Assembly: GCA_947491305.1 (NCBI GenBank)
Contig: CANLIL010000023.1
Location: 1 to 40,061 of the forward strand
Source of the DNA: Flavobacteriales bacterium
Lineage (GTDB): Bacteria > Bacteroidota > Bacteroidia > Flavobacteriales_D > Crocinitomicaceae
Direction of reading: 5' to 3'
Length of the DNA stretch: 40,061 nt
A program made the position numbers and the translations under genes. Shown in pieces: positions 27,475-36,169 of the stretch; the stretch's first letter is position 1; the number at the start of each line of letters is the position of its first letter. The notes under the pieces were generated by a model, which worked only from the letters and a program-made list of their open reading frames with translations, did no database searches and had not been told where the DNA came from.

Positions 27475-28389
27475 ATGAGTTTATTAACAGTAGGCAGTGT
27501 TGCCTTTGATGCAATTGAAACCCCTTTTGGGAAAACAGATAAAATTATTGGTGGAGCGGGAACATACATTGCTTTAGCTGCAGCTTTTCATGCAAAAAAT
27601 CAAAAAATTGTTGCCGTTGTTGGGGATGATTTTCCACAAGAAATGCTAACACTTTTAGAAGAAAAAGGTGTTGATTTAGAAGGTTTACAAATCAAAAAAG
27701 GGGAGAAAACATTTTTCTGGTCAGGGCGCTATCACAACGATATGAACTCAAGAGATACCTTGGTTACAGAATTGAACGTATTGGAACATTTTGACCCGAT
27801 TATTCCTGAAAAATACCAAGGAGTTGACTATTTGATGTTGGGGAATTTAAGTCCACAAGTGCAACGCATGGTGATTGAACGTTTAACGGTTCGTCCAAAA
27901 TTAATCGCAATGGACACCATGAATTTTTGGATGGATATTGCGTTGGATGAATTGAAAAAAACCTTGAAATTAGTTGATGTATTGATCATCAATGACGAAG
28001 AAGCACGTCAATTATCGCATGAATATTCATTGGTGAAAGCGGCGAAAGTAATTCGTGAAATGGGGCCGAAATATTTAATCATCAAAAAAGGTGAACACGG
28101 AGCATTGTTGTTTCACCATGAAAATATTTTCTTCGCACCGGCATTGCCATTAGAAGAAGTTTTTGACCCGACAGGTGCAGGCGATACATTTGCTGGTGGA
28201 TTTATGGGCTACATTGCAGCTACAGATGACGCATCGTTTGAAAACATGAAGCGTGCGATTATTACGGGATCTGCAATGGCTTCGTTTTGTGTTGAAAAAT
28301 TTGGCACAGAACGCTTAACTGAAATAACAAAAGAAGAAATAGAACAACGCGTGCAACAATTTGTAGCATTAGCAAACTTTAACTTTTAA
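27475..28389 (+). CDS. PfkB/ribokinase family carbohydrate kinase
   Basis: This 304-aa kinase starts at the ATG at 27475 (MSLLTVGSVAFDAI). The longer frame from a TTG at 27367 would add an unrelated hydrophobic tail and skip the -7 box. Family signatures are the N-terminal IIGGAGTYIA and the C-terminal DPTGAGDTFAGGF (about residues 230-242), holding the catalytic Asp and anion hole. The middle has IINDEEARQL and YLIIKKGEHGALL. The sugar or nucleoside substrate cannot be read from the sequence. It precedes the DUF349 gene by 34 nt and may share its transcript. Confidence 0.92.
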   Translation: MSLLTVGSVAFDAIETPFGKTDKIIGGAGTYIALAAAFHAKNQKIVAVVGDDFPQEMLTLLEEKGVDLEGLQIKKGEKTFFWSGRYHNDMNSRDTLVTELNVLEHFDPIIPEKYQGVDYLMLGNLSPQVQRMVIERLTVRPKLIAMDTMNFWMDIALDELKKTLKLVDVLIINDEEARQLSHEYSLVKAAKVIREMGPKYLIIKKGEHGALLFHHENIFFAPALPLEEVFDPTGAGDTFAGGFMGYIAATDDASFENMKRAIITGSAMASFCVEKFGTERLTEITKEEIEQRVQQFVALANFNF

Positions 28390-28395
28390 CAACTG

Positions 28396-28411
28396 TAGAA
28401 ATACGTTTCTA
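28396..28411 (+). other. Small hairpin between the PfkB and DUF349 genes
   Basis: TAGAAA and TTTCTA form a perfect 6-bp stem closed by a TACG tetraloop, within the 34-nt gap between the two genes. No U run follows, so it is more likely a processing or stability element than a terminator, if it has any role. Confidence 0.3.
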
Positions 28412-28423
28412 AAAATCTGCGTA

Positions 28424-30130
28424 ATGGAAAAGAATACATTTATTGAAGAATTGGAAAAATTAGCACAAAATGAAGATGTGTTAATGGCGAGTAGAGAGGT
28501 AAACGAATTAAAAGTTCGATTTGATGATTATATTCTGGAAGAAGAACGAAAAGATCAAGTGGCCCTTTTGAATGCTCAAGCGGAAGGCATCGCTTACGAT
28601 TCAATAGATTTCAAACCATTTAAAGATGCTTTTTATGAAATTTATTCTGTTTACAAAGCAAAACGAAAAGAAGTTATAGATGCAAAAAACGCAGTTGAAA
28701 CTGAAAATTTAAAAGCAAAAAAAGCCTTGATGACACAATTAAAAGATGTTATCGAAAATGAAGAAAACATTGGGGCAGCTTACGGCGCATACAAAGAAAT
28801 ACATGAAAAGTGGAAAGCGATAGGCGATATCCCACGTGAACAACGTGATCAAATTCAACAAGATTATTCGCGCTTATTGGAAGTGTTTTTCTACAATATG
28901 AAAATTTATCGTGAACTTAAAGACCACGATTTAAAACGTAATTACCAATTAAAATTAGCTATTGTCGAACAAATAGAGCAACTAAAAAATAAACAATCTA
29001 TTCGAGATATTGAAACTTCATTGAAAACAATTCAAAATGAATGGGAAGAAGTTGGTCCTGTAGCCAATGAAGAGTGGGAAAAGTTGAAAGATAATTATTG
29101 GGCAAGCGTTCGTGAAATTTATGAAAAGATCAATTTATTTTACGATGAACGACGTACAACATTACTTGAAAATTTAGAAAAGAAAAAAGCGCATTTAATT
29201 ACAACGAAAGCAATCATTGATGCAATTTCATCATATGATTCTGTAAAAACGTGGGAAGATGCGACTAAAAACTTATTAGCCATTCAAGAAAATTGGAAAA
29301 CGATTGGTTTTGGTCCTCGTAAAGAAAACGAAGAAGTTTGGCAAGAATTCAGAGCAATGTGCGATGATTTCTTTGCTAAGAAAAAAGCATTTTTTGGAAC
29401 AATTCAAGAAAAATTCACAAAAATTGGCGATCAAAAACAAGCATTGGTTGATCAAGTAATTGCATTAAAAGGTTCTACAGATTGGAAAGCAACAGGCGAA
29501 AAAATAGTTGCGCTGCAAAAACAATGGAAAACAATTGGACACGCTGGTCAAAAGTTGGAACAAAAATTATGGTCAGATTTTAGAGGTGCTTGCGACACGT
29601 TTTTCAATGCGCGTCAAAAACATTTTGAAGAGCAAGATAAGCAATTGGAAGTAAACTTATTAGCGAAGCAAACGATTATTCAAGCTGTTGAAAGCTATGT
29701 TGTTCCTGAGGACAAAAAACAGGCCTTAGCTGATTTGAAAGAATTTACAACTTCGTTTAATACTGCTGGTCGTGTTCCTCTTAAAGATAAGGATAGCAAT
29801 TATTTAGCATTTAAAAAAGCAATTGATAGTCATTATAGTAAGCTGAAGTTAGAAGGACAAGAAAAAGACCAAGTTTTCTTCCAAGCTCGAATTGACACTT
29901 TGTCTTCAAGTCCAGAAGCTTCCCGATTATTTGCAAAAGAAAAAGCGGAAATTCGCCAACAAATTGAACAATTAAAAGGCGATATTTTACAATATGAAAA
30001 TAACCTTGGATTCTTTGCGAAATCTAAAGGAGCTGATGCATTGCGAAAAGATGTAGAAGGAAAAATCAACCATTCAAAAAATAAAATTGATTCGTTAATT
30101 CGAAAATTAAAGATGATTCCAAATGAATAA
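28424..30130 (+). CDS. DUF349 repeat protein
   Basis: This 568-aa, highly charged, helical (coiled-coil-like) cytosolic protein has five recognisable DUF349 units, each with W/F-x-x-x-G followed by a pro/charged turn and a W..F/Y helix. They are centred on EKWKAIGDIP (about 130), NEWEEVGPV (206), ENWKTIGFGP (290), KQWKTIGHAG (367) and TSFNTAGRVP (444). The spacing is 76-84 residues. No enzymatic motif is seen. The family's role is unknown. The 3' end overlaps the next gene by 8 bp. Confidence 0.92.
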   Translation: MEKNTFIEELEKLAQNEDVLMASREVNELKVRFDDYILEEERKDQVALLNAQAEGIAYDSIDFKPFKDAFYEIYSVYKAKRKEVIDAKNAVETENLKAKKALMTQLKDVIENEENIGAAYGAYKEIHEKWKAIGDIPREQRDQIQQDYSRLLEVFFYNMKIYRELKDHDLKRNYQLKLAIVEQIEQLKNKQSIRDIETSLKTIQNEWEEVGPVANEEWEKLKDNYWASVREIYEKINLFYDERRTTLLENLEKKKAHLITTKAIIDAISSYDSVKTWEDATKNLLAIQENWKTIGFGPRKENEEVWQEFRAMCDDFFAKKKAFFGTIQEKFTKIGDQKQALVDQVIALKGSTDWKATGEKIVALQKQWKTIGHAGQKLEQKLWSDFRGACDTFFNARQKHFEEQDKQLEVNLLAKQTIIQAVESYVVPEDKKQALADLKEFTTSFNTAGRVPLKDKDSNYLAFKKAIDSHYSKLKLEGQEKDQVFFQARIDTLSSSPEASRLFAKEKAEIRQQIEQLKGDILQYENNLGFFAKSKGADALRKDVEGKINHSKNKIDSLIRKLKMIPNE

Positions 30131-30791
30131 ATTCATTAACGCCCTTCTATTGTTTACCTTGTTTCCAACGATGCTTTTTACCATTGCTGTTGGATTCGAT
30201 ATGCCCATCGAATTTTTAAGAACTTCTGGTCAACAATTACCGTATCGTTTTGAGATTTTCCTAGCATTGGGTTTGTTTATTTTTATCATTTTATTGCGAA
30301 GAACTGTGAGAAGATGGATGGGCATGCGTTTGGTGAATCAATTGCAAAAATTTAAGTGGAACCAACGAATGAGCCAAGAACGAATTAAAAGGGTCATTGT
30401 TTATACAATAATGGAAGCAGTTGTTTTGTTTTTTGTTGGTTCAACACTTTATAACATTACAGAAGAAGCTATTTTTCCGGCACTTGCATTTTGCTTTGCA
30501 ACGCTCGATAATTTTATCTTTTTGTTTTACGGGACACGCTTTCAGAAATTTAGAATTGGCGTGACTTCCAAAGCAATTATTTCGGCAGATCGAGAAGTTT
30601 CCTTGATTTACTTTTACGGTTTAAGAAAAATCTCCATCCACCAACAGTCGATTTTTTTCGATTACATAAAAGGCTTACAATTATCTTTTCCGTTGGATTG
30701 CCTTCCAACTTCTGAAAAAGAAACATTTTTTAACGCTGTTGAAGCACAAGTGGACACCGACAAAGTGTTTGTTACTTCGGTTAGAGATTAA
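30123..30791 (+). CDS. Membrane protein with C-terminal PH-like region, function unknown
   Basis: This 222-aa protein has about four TM helices (about 5-25, 43-60, 90-110 and 118-135). A soluble tail of about 85 residues follows, with short beta-strands (GVTSKAIISADREVSLIYFYGLRKISI) that suggests a bacterial PH-like fold. I do not recognise a named family. It overlaps the DUF349 gene by 8 bp, implying translational coupling and perhaps a joint role. Confidence 0.8.
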   Translation: MNKFINALLLFTLFPTMLFTIAVGFDMPIEFLRTSGQQLPYRFEIFLALGLFIFIILLRRTVRRWMGMRLVNQLQKFKWNQRMSQERIKRVIVYTIMEAVVLFFVGSTLYNITEEAIFPALAFCFATLDNFIFLFYGTRFQKFRIGVTSKAIISADREVSLIYFYGLRKISIHQQSIFFDYIKGLQLSFPLDCLPTSEKETFFNAVEAQVDTDKVFVTSVRD

Positions 30792-30827
30792 GAATAAATT
30801 CCCAATTTTTCCAATTTCTGGACATTT

Positions 30828-30842
30828 CTACGTAGGCACGTA
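30828..30842. promoter_or_regulatory. Candidate operator: CTACGTAG palindrome plus ACGTA direct repeat
   Basis: CTACGTAG (30828-30835) is a perfect 8-bp palindrome. ACGTA occurs at 30830-30834 and again at 30838-30842 (8-bp period). It is about 31 bp upstream of a -7 box and 72 bp upstream of the NarL-type kinase ATG, a position fit for a regulator such as a LuxR/NarL-type response regulator. The regulator is a guess. Confidence 0.35.
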
Positions 30843-30872
30843 TTTTTTAGTCAACTGAAAAACAGCTGCTTA

Positions 30873-30880
30873 TATTTTTG
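30873..30880 (+). promoter_or_regulatory. -7 box for the NarL-type histidine kinase gene
   Basis: TATTTTTG matches TAnnTTTG, 33 nt before the ATG at 30914. No TTG is found at the normal spacing, which would fit an activator-dependent promoter. Confidence 0.45.
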
Positions 30881-30913
30881 GAACGTTTAATGCTTTAGGT
30901 TCTAAAAAAGAAA

Positions 30914-32341
30914 ATGAATAATTACAATAGTCATACAGCGCAAGATTCCAACACATATTTTGTGAGTGATGACCAACACTTTTTTTCAAAACATTGGATA
31001 ACATCCATTTCACCGTATTCTAATTTTGCTTCGCATAGCACAGCATTGTTGGTTGCCCATCCTAACTTGACCATTCTTTATAACAATGAGTCTTTTCACC
31101 AACTGATGACAAAAAAAGGGTTGATTATTCAGATAAATGGCAATATTTTGGATTTTTTTAAGCAGTTTCTACAACCTACAATTTACGGGTGTATTTGTGA
31201 TATTATTTTGCGAAAAGAATCTAAAATTATTCAAAATGCATTTCAAGTAGACAAACAAGTTTATGCCATTTCCATTCATACTGAGTTGAACTGCAATGTT
31301 AATTTCATTTTCTATAAAACCAATAAGCTAAGTGAAGCATCTAATACCATCAATTTATTGGGCACTACCTTTCCTAATTTACCCATCATTCAATTTGAAA
31401 TGGAAATGGAGCTAGATCGTTCAATTCATTTCAATGCAATGAGTGCGAATAGCGAAAAAATTATTCCGTTTTTTTCTGTTAAAAAATGCATTGATCAGCC
31501 AGCATATTTTTTGAACATGATTGAATACGCTGACCAAAATTTGTTTTCTGAAAGTTGTGAAAAAGCACTGTTGAATGATGAGATATGGCATGTTGAATTT
31601 AGGTTAAATCCTGAAAATGGGGAACAGCTCTTTTTTTCGATGCATTCAAAATTTTATATTTCTGATGATGGAACATTTAAATGGTTTGGATTTTTAGAAA
31701 ATATCACGTCTAAAAAAGCGTTCGAAAACGAGAAATCTGCTTTAATTTATGAAACCTTAGATTACGAAAGAGCTCGATTTTCAATGGAATTACACGATGG
31801 TCTTGCTCAATATTTAGTTGGCTTGAATTTATACCTTAATCAGTTGGAAATAACCGATGAATACAATAATTCTGTGCTTGAAAAATGTAAAAACTTAATT
31901 CAAGTCAGTATTCAACAAACACGCTCATTGTGCTATAATTTGACACCGCCTGAATTAAATAATGGATTTATAAATGCATTAAAAGCTTTATTTGATCGAC
32001 TCAATGGTTTTAATCATGTGAAATGTTCTTTAGTACTTGAAACCATTCTTTCACATGAAAACCTTCAGCAATTTGATGCTTACAATGTATTTCGAATTAT
32101 TCAAGAAGCCATTAACAATGCTTTGAAATACAGTAATTGTTCAAAAATTGTTTGTGAATTTAAGCTTGAAAACAACAAACAGATCATTCGAATTAGTGAC
32201 GATGGCAGTGGGTTTGATTTAACACAAATAGAAAAAGGTTTGGGTTTAAGAAACATGGAACAACGTGCAAAAATCGCTAAAGTAGCATATGAAATCTCAT
32301 CTGAAATTAATGGTGGAACAAGCATTCAACTTATTTTATAA
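30914..32341 (+). CDS. Soluble NarL-type sensor histidine kinase (HisKA_3)
   Basis: This 475-aa kinase has no TM segments. The first ~275 residues look like two PAS-like regions; the second ends in WFGFLENITSKKAFE, a PAC-like signature. The HisKA_3 dimerisation helix has phosphoacceptor H294 in MELHDGLAQYLVGL. The ATPase domain shows FRIIQEAINNALKYS (N box), ISDDGSGFD (G1) and KGLGLRNMEQRA (G2). Such kinases normally phosphorylate a LuxR/NarL-family response regulator, but none is in the window. It probably reads a cytosolic signal through the PAS part. Confidence 0.9.
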   Translation: MNNYNSHTAQDSNTYFVSDDQHFFSKHWITSISPYSNFASHSTALLVAHPNLTILYNNESFHQLMTKKGLIIQINGNILDFFKQFLQPTIYGCICDIILRKESKIIQNAFQVDKQVYAISIHTELNCNVNFIFYKTNKLSEASNTINLLGTTFPNLPIIQFEMEMELDRSIHFNAMSANSEKIIPFFSVKKCIDQPAYFLNMIEYADQNLFSESCEKALLNDEIWHVEFRLNPENGEQLFFSMHSKFYISDDGTFKWFGFLENITSKKAFENEKSALIYETLDYERARFSMELHDGLAQYLVGLNLYLNQLEITDEYNNSVLEKCKNLIQVSIQQTRSLCYNLTPPELNNGFINALKALFDRLNGFNHVKCSLVLETILSHENLQQFDAYNVFRIIQEAINNALKYSNCSKIVCEFKLENNKQIIRISDDGSGFDLTQIEKGLGLRNMEQRAKIAKVAYEISSEINGGTSIQLIL

Positions 32342-32394
32342 CAAGACAAGCTGTCAGTGTTTTTTTTAGGCATATGTTTTGACAGATTATTCAA

Positions 32395-33186
32395 ATGAAT
32401 CAACAAGGAAGTCGTTTTGGGAGTGGTATTGAAGCTTTTTTATATGCTGGAATACTTGTTCTATCGATGTGGTTGGTATTTTGGGCACAACATTTATTTC
32501 GCTATGATTTTTACCAATTAGGTGTTCTTCCTCAGACTTTTTCTGGTTTAAAAGGCATATTATTTATGCCATTGATTCATGATAAATTTGAAATTGAACA
32601 CATCTTAAACAATACGTTTGCAACTTTTTTTCTGACTGCAGCATTGTTTTATTTTTACCGTGAAATTGCATTGAAAGTCTTATTTTTTGGATGGTTTTTT
32701 ACAGGTTTTTTCTTGTGGATTTATGCCTTGAATAATGGCGCATATCATGTTGGAATGAGTGGCGTAATTTACGTTTTAGCTGGATTTTTATTTACATCTG
32801 GTGCCATTCGACATTACATGCCCTTGCAAGCCATTTCTTTGTTTGTAGTTTTTATTTACGGCAGTATGATTTGGGGTATTTTTCCAATGAAAGCACATGT
32901 TTCTTGGGAAGGTCATTTTGTAGGTTTAATCGTTGGGATTGCATTGGCTTATATTTACAAATCTAAAGGTCCCCAACGACCAAAATACCAGTATGAAATC
33001 GAACAAGAAATGGGACTCGAACCGATTGATTTAGAAGCGATTTGGATTGAAAATCAACGTGTTATTCAAGAGCAATTCGAAGCGAATGAAAATCCAATGA
33101 ATGAAAATGTTGCACCGAAACAAATCGTGTATCATTTCATGCCTAATCAAACGAAAGTTGCGCCGGAGGATAAAACTGATCAATAA
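32395..33186 (+). CDS. Rhomboid family intramembrane serine protease
   Basis: This 263-aa protein has about six TM helices and a hydrophilic C-terminal tail of about 70 residues. The catalytic Ser is S122 in HVGMSGVIY and the catalytic His is H174 in WEGHFVGLIVG. H69 and N72 (HILNN) in the second helix fit the oxyanion residues. It cleaves single-pass membrane proteins in or near the bilayer; the substrate is unknown. Its last 44 bp overlap the convergent sixA-like gene. Confidence 0.93.
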   Translation: MNQQGSRFGSGIEAFLYAGILVLSMWLVFWAQHLFRYDFYQLGVLPQTFSGLKGILFMPLIHDKFEIEHILNNTFATFFLTAALFYFYREIALKVLFFGWFFTGFFLWIYALNNGAYHVGMSGVIYVLAGFLFTSGAIRHYMPLQAISLFVVFIYGSMIWGIFPMKAHVSWEGHFVGLIVGIALAYIYKSKGPQRPKYQYEIEQEMGLEPIDLEAIWIENQRVIQEQFEANENPMNENVAPKQIVYHFMPNQTKVAPEDKTDQ

Positions 33187-33631
33187 TTTTACCTGTCCCA
33201 GGTCCAATTGCTTGCCATGAATCTACTAACACTTCAATTTTAGCATATTCGCATGTTTGTAGTAGACAATTTTCTTCAGTCAAGTATTTGATGAAATTCG
33301 AAATACCATCGTTGTGTCCAATAAATAGCACTTCTTTTTCATTAGTTAATTGCTCGATGATTGTTTTGTATTCACCCTTGGGACATAAGTACAAAGCATG
33401 GGCGAATGATATTTTTTTACAATTTAACTGCGCTTTAAGTCCTTCCAATGTTTGTTGCGTTCGTTGCGCATCTGAACAAAAACACTGATCAATTTTAAGT
33501 TCTTTGCTAGATAAATAATGCGCTAATATTGCAACTTGAATTTTACCTTCTGGCAATAAATCTCTTTCAAAATCAGATTGATTTCGATTAGGATAAACTG
33601 TTTTAGCATGTCGAATAAAATGTATGATCAT
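33143..33631 (-). CDS. SixA-type histidine phosphatase
   Basis: I place the start at the ATG at 33631 (162 aa; MIIHFIRHAK). A TTG five codons earlier is also in frame but less likely. The phosphoglycerate-mutase-like superfamily motifs are FIRHAKT near the start (nucleophile His at residue 7) and FIGHNDGIS in the middle (second catalytic His). Length and lack of an insert fit the SixA branch, which removes phosphate from phosphohistidine in signalling proteins. The actual substrate is not known. The 3' end overlaps the rhomboid gene by 44 bp. Confidence 0.88.
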   Translation of the reverse strand: MIIHFIRHAKTVYPNRNQSDFERDLLPEGKIQVAILAHYLSSKELKIDQCFCSDAQRTQQTLEGLKAQLNCKKISFAHALYLCPKGEYKTIIEQLTNEKEVLFIGHNDGISNFIKYLTEENCLLQTCEYAKIEVLVDSWQAIGPGTGKIIDQFYPPAQLSFD

Positions 33632-33723
33632 TGTGTTTATGTTCAATTTTTATAAAGATAAAGATTCAATGCTATTATTTTGTTATTCTATTGATTTATT
33701 ATATATTTATTCAAATTTTCAAT

Positions 33724-34815
33724 ATGAAGAACTTAGCCAGCCTAATTTTATCAATCGTTTTTTTAAATGCAAACGCTCAATTAGTTTTAAACAAAATAGA
33801 TTTTGCAACTGGTGGCGACACGGTGAGAATGAGCAAAGCCTTTGATATAGCAATTGATTATACGACAACGGGTCCTAACACGACTTGGAATTTTTCAAAC
33901 TTAACGCCAACAAGTCAAGTAGTAAAAGATTTTAAAACCTTAGGCACGTCTCCATTTTTACAGTTTTATTTTGGTTTATTCGCCCCTCTAAAGTACCAAG
34001 CAAGTTATTTTTTAGAAAACACGACATTACCGATTGCTCAAATCACTCAAATTTTACCAATTTCAATTGATAATGTAAACCAATTAACTCGCCGTTCCAA
34101 TGATTCAGTAACATCTATTGGTTATTCCATGACTGTTTCAGGAACTGCATTGCCTTTTAAATCGGATACGATTGAAAAACGCTATGATTTTCCAGTTCAA
34201 TACGGAACATCATTCACCTCAAGAGGTTATACGTTCATTGATTTTAACCCAATATTAGATGCCAAATGGATTCAGCACCGTAAACGAAATTCTACGGTTG
34301 ATGGCTACGGAATGATTACAACACCTTATGGAACGTTTAATGCGATTCGTATCAAACACGAAATCAAAGAAACCGATTCTATATTTTATGTTTTACCGAT
34401 TATTGGTGGACTTTGGATTCCTTTATCACTTCCTAAAAGTAATGAATATGAATGGTGGACAAACAATCAAAAAGAGCCAATTTTAAAGATTACTACGACT
34501 GCGCTGGCTAGCAATGAAACCGTCACTGCGATTGAATACAGAGACATCTATCGCGGCTTAGATTTAGGCATTACTGAACAAACTATTGATTTTAGTATTT
34601 CCCCAAATCCTGTAAAAGAACACGCCCTAATTGAGTGCAATTCAATGATAGAATCAATTCAAGTTATCGATGAAATGGGTAAAGTCTGTAGCACGATTCC
34701 GAACATTAATAATGTTACTTATGAGCTAGATCTTTCAAGCTTAAAAAGTGGTTCATACTCTGTTGTGCTCCAAAAAAATGGTAAATCACTTACAAAACAA
34801 TTGATAAAATTGTAA
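33724..34815 (+). CDS. Secreted protein with T9SS type A sorting domain
   Basis: The start at the ATG at 33724 (363 aa) gives a clean signal peptide, MKNLASLILSIVFLNANAQ. An open extension upstream would precede it with another hydrophobic stretch and is unlikely. The central ~260 residues are beta-rich with no family I recognise. The last ~75 residues are a type A Por-type sorting domain, with ISPNPV at the front, SIQVIDEMGK, LDLSSLKSGSYSV and KQLIKL at the end. It should be exported by Sec and then T9SS, and attached to the surface or released. It is divergent from the sixA-like gene. Confidence 0.88.
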   Translation: MKNLASLILSIVFLNANAQLVLNKIDFATGGDTVRMSKAFDIAIDYTTTGPNTTWNFSNLTPTSQVVKDFKTLGTSPFLQFYFGLFAPLKYQASYFLENTTLPIAQITQILPISIDNVNQLTRRSNDSVTSIGYSMTVSGTALPFKSDTIEKRYDFPVQYGTSFTSRGYTFIDFNPILDAKWIQHRKRNSTVDGYGMITTPYGTFNAIRIKHEIKETDSIFYVLPIIGGLWIPLSLPKSNEYEWWTNNQKEPILKITTTALASNETVTAIEYRDIYRGLDLGITEQTIDFSISPNPVKEHALIECNSMIESIQVIDEMGKVCSTIPNINNVTYELDLSSLKSGSYSVVLQKNGKSLTKQLIKL

Positions 34816-34856
34816 ATCTTTCAATAAATATACGTTTCCCACATTGATTTCTTACT

Positions 34857-34864
34857 TACCTTTG
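34857..34864 (+). promoter_or_regulatory. -7 box of rnpB
   Basis: TACCTTTG is an exact TAnnTTTG match. It ends 5 nt before the first base of the P1 helix (34870), which agrees well with transcription starting at the RNA's 5' end. A TTTC at 34835-34838 sits near the -33 position (18-nt gap). Confidence 0.7.
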
Positions 34865-34869
34865 TGTCG

Positions 34870-35251
34870 AAGGCAAATCGGTCTATCGCTGTTCATCGTA
34901 AGATGAAAAGAGGAAAGTCCGGGCAGTATAGAGCACCGTACTTCCTAACGGGAAGGTCTTAAAGAAGTGATTTTTTAAGAACAGAAAGTGCCGCAGAAAG
35001 GAAAACTACCTGAATAACTTGTTTGTTCGGGAAAAGGTGAAAAGGTGTGGTAAGAGCGCACCGTGCTGTTGGCGACATCAGTAGCAAGGTAAACCTTACG
35101 GACTGAAAGACCATGTAAACCGAGGCATGAGGGTTGCTCGCCCAAACTCGGAGGGTAGGTCGATGGATTCCAATTGTGAAGTTGGAACTAGATAAATGAT
35201 AGACGTTTTGATTTCGGTCAGAATACAGAACCCGGCTTATAGATTTGCCTT
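34870..35251 (+). ncRNA. rnpB: RNase P RNA, bacterial class A
   Basis: This is the catalytic RNA that trims the 5' ends of tRNA precursors. The universal core is clear: GAGGAAAGTCCGGGC (P4 5' half) near 34910, GGTAAGAGCGCACCG (P11/P12 region) near 35048, AGAACCCGGCTTAT (P4 3' half) near 35227, and AGGGTAGGTCGATGG near 35152. Helix P1 closes the molecule: AAGGCAAATC (34870-34879) with GATTTGCCTT (35242-35251), 10 bp perfect. Length is about 382 nt. A T-rich tract follows directly, so P1 could double as the terminator stem. The 3' end shares its last base with the stop codon of the convergent lipoprotein gene. Confidence 0.98.
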
Positions 35252-36165
35252 TATTTTTTTTCTTCCTTTTGAAGAAGTTGTTCTATACTTTTGAAATTTT
35301 TCAAGGTTAACAACGGATTTTTTACCGCCCAATTAAACGTTCTATTTTGATAGGCATAACGACTTTTAGTTGAGCTTTCAAGTGGAAAGAAATTCCCTTT
35401 TGCAGCGATAATACGATTCATTTTTTCTTGTTGTATCGCGCGTCTTAACAGTAAAGCATTTGAATAATTTCTTGCTTGTTTTACAATGGCAAATACTGCT
35501 AAGTCAGTGTACGTTTTTTCTTTCGGAAACAACAAGGTTATTTTTTTTCTTATTGAATAGTCCAATGCCATAAAGTCTGAATATTTACTAATTACTGCTG
35601 AATTATTTACTGCTGTGTCTTGGTTAGATTTATGTTTAAAAAATTGTTTAACCCAATTAGGAAAATCTGATTTCTTTTTTCGAAGTAACTGTTTTACTTC
35701 GGCTAGCATTGGTGTAAAATAGGATGTTTTAGTTGAAAGGGATGACCAATTATCAGATGCGAAGACACCTCTGTAGCTAGCTTTTGTGTTCAAGGAATCG
35801 TTTACAATGGTGTAAATATAGGGATTGTATCCGATGGCAACAATTGGATTTTTTAAGGTCATTTGTAGTGCATTCAAACAGTTTGCTTTTTCCATCCCAA
35901 CAAGTGAAGAAAGTAAGATTGCATCAATTCGAGTAGCAGTTTTTTCTTTGTTTAATTTTTCAATTAGTTGTTGCTCGCTCAGCGAAATTATGTAAACTTT
36001 AATCCCGAATTTTTTAGTAAACTGTTTAAAAACTGGAAGATCTTTCTTTGTCAAAAAGTCAGATGCCAGAACAATGTATTGATGCGGTAAAGGTTTCGCG
36101 ACTTCAGTAGAACAACTCTGAAGAACCCAACTAATAGCTAGATAAAAAAATATTTTTTTAAACAT
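35251..36165 (-). CDS. Periplasmic binding protein-like lipoprotein
   Basis: This 304-aa protein has a lipoprotein signal ending VLQSC with lipidated C18. The rest has the order of a type II periplasmic binding protein: YIVLASDFL strand, FTKKFGIKVYII, DAILLSSL, NPIVAIGYNPYIYTI, then KEKTYTDLAVFAIVKQARN and GNFFPLE near the end. It is most like the Fe(III)/ABC-type solute-binding proteins. No permease or ATPase gene is adjacent, so transport is unproven. Its C-terminus (QKEEKK) is encoded by the T/C-rich tract just downstream of rnpB. Confidence 0.75.
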   Translation of the reverse strand: MFKKIFFYLAISWVLQSCSTEVAKPLPHQYIVLASDFLTKKDLPVFKQFTKKFGIKVYIISLSEQQLIEKLNKEKTATRIDAILLSSLVGMEKANCLNALQMTLKNPIVAIGYNPYIYTIVNDSLNTKASYRGVFASDNWSSLSTKTSYFTPMLAEVKQLLRKKKSDFPNWVKQFFKHKSNQDTAVNNSAVISKYSDFMALDYSIRKKITLLFPKEKTYTDLAVFAIVKQARNYSNALLLRRAIQQEKMNRIIAAKGNFFPLESSTKSRYAYQNRTFNWAVKNPLLTLKNFKSIEQLLQKEEKK

Positions 36166-36169
36166 AGTA

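Noticed and set aside
32345-32367. Possible terminator after the NarL-type kinase gene (GACA-AGC-TGTC then a T run)
   Set aside because: The stem is only 4 bp and is separated from the T run by AGTG. It is too weak to claim.
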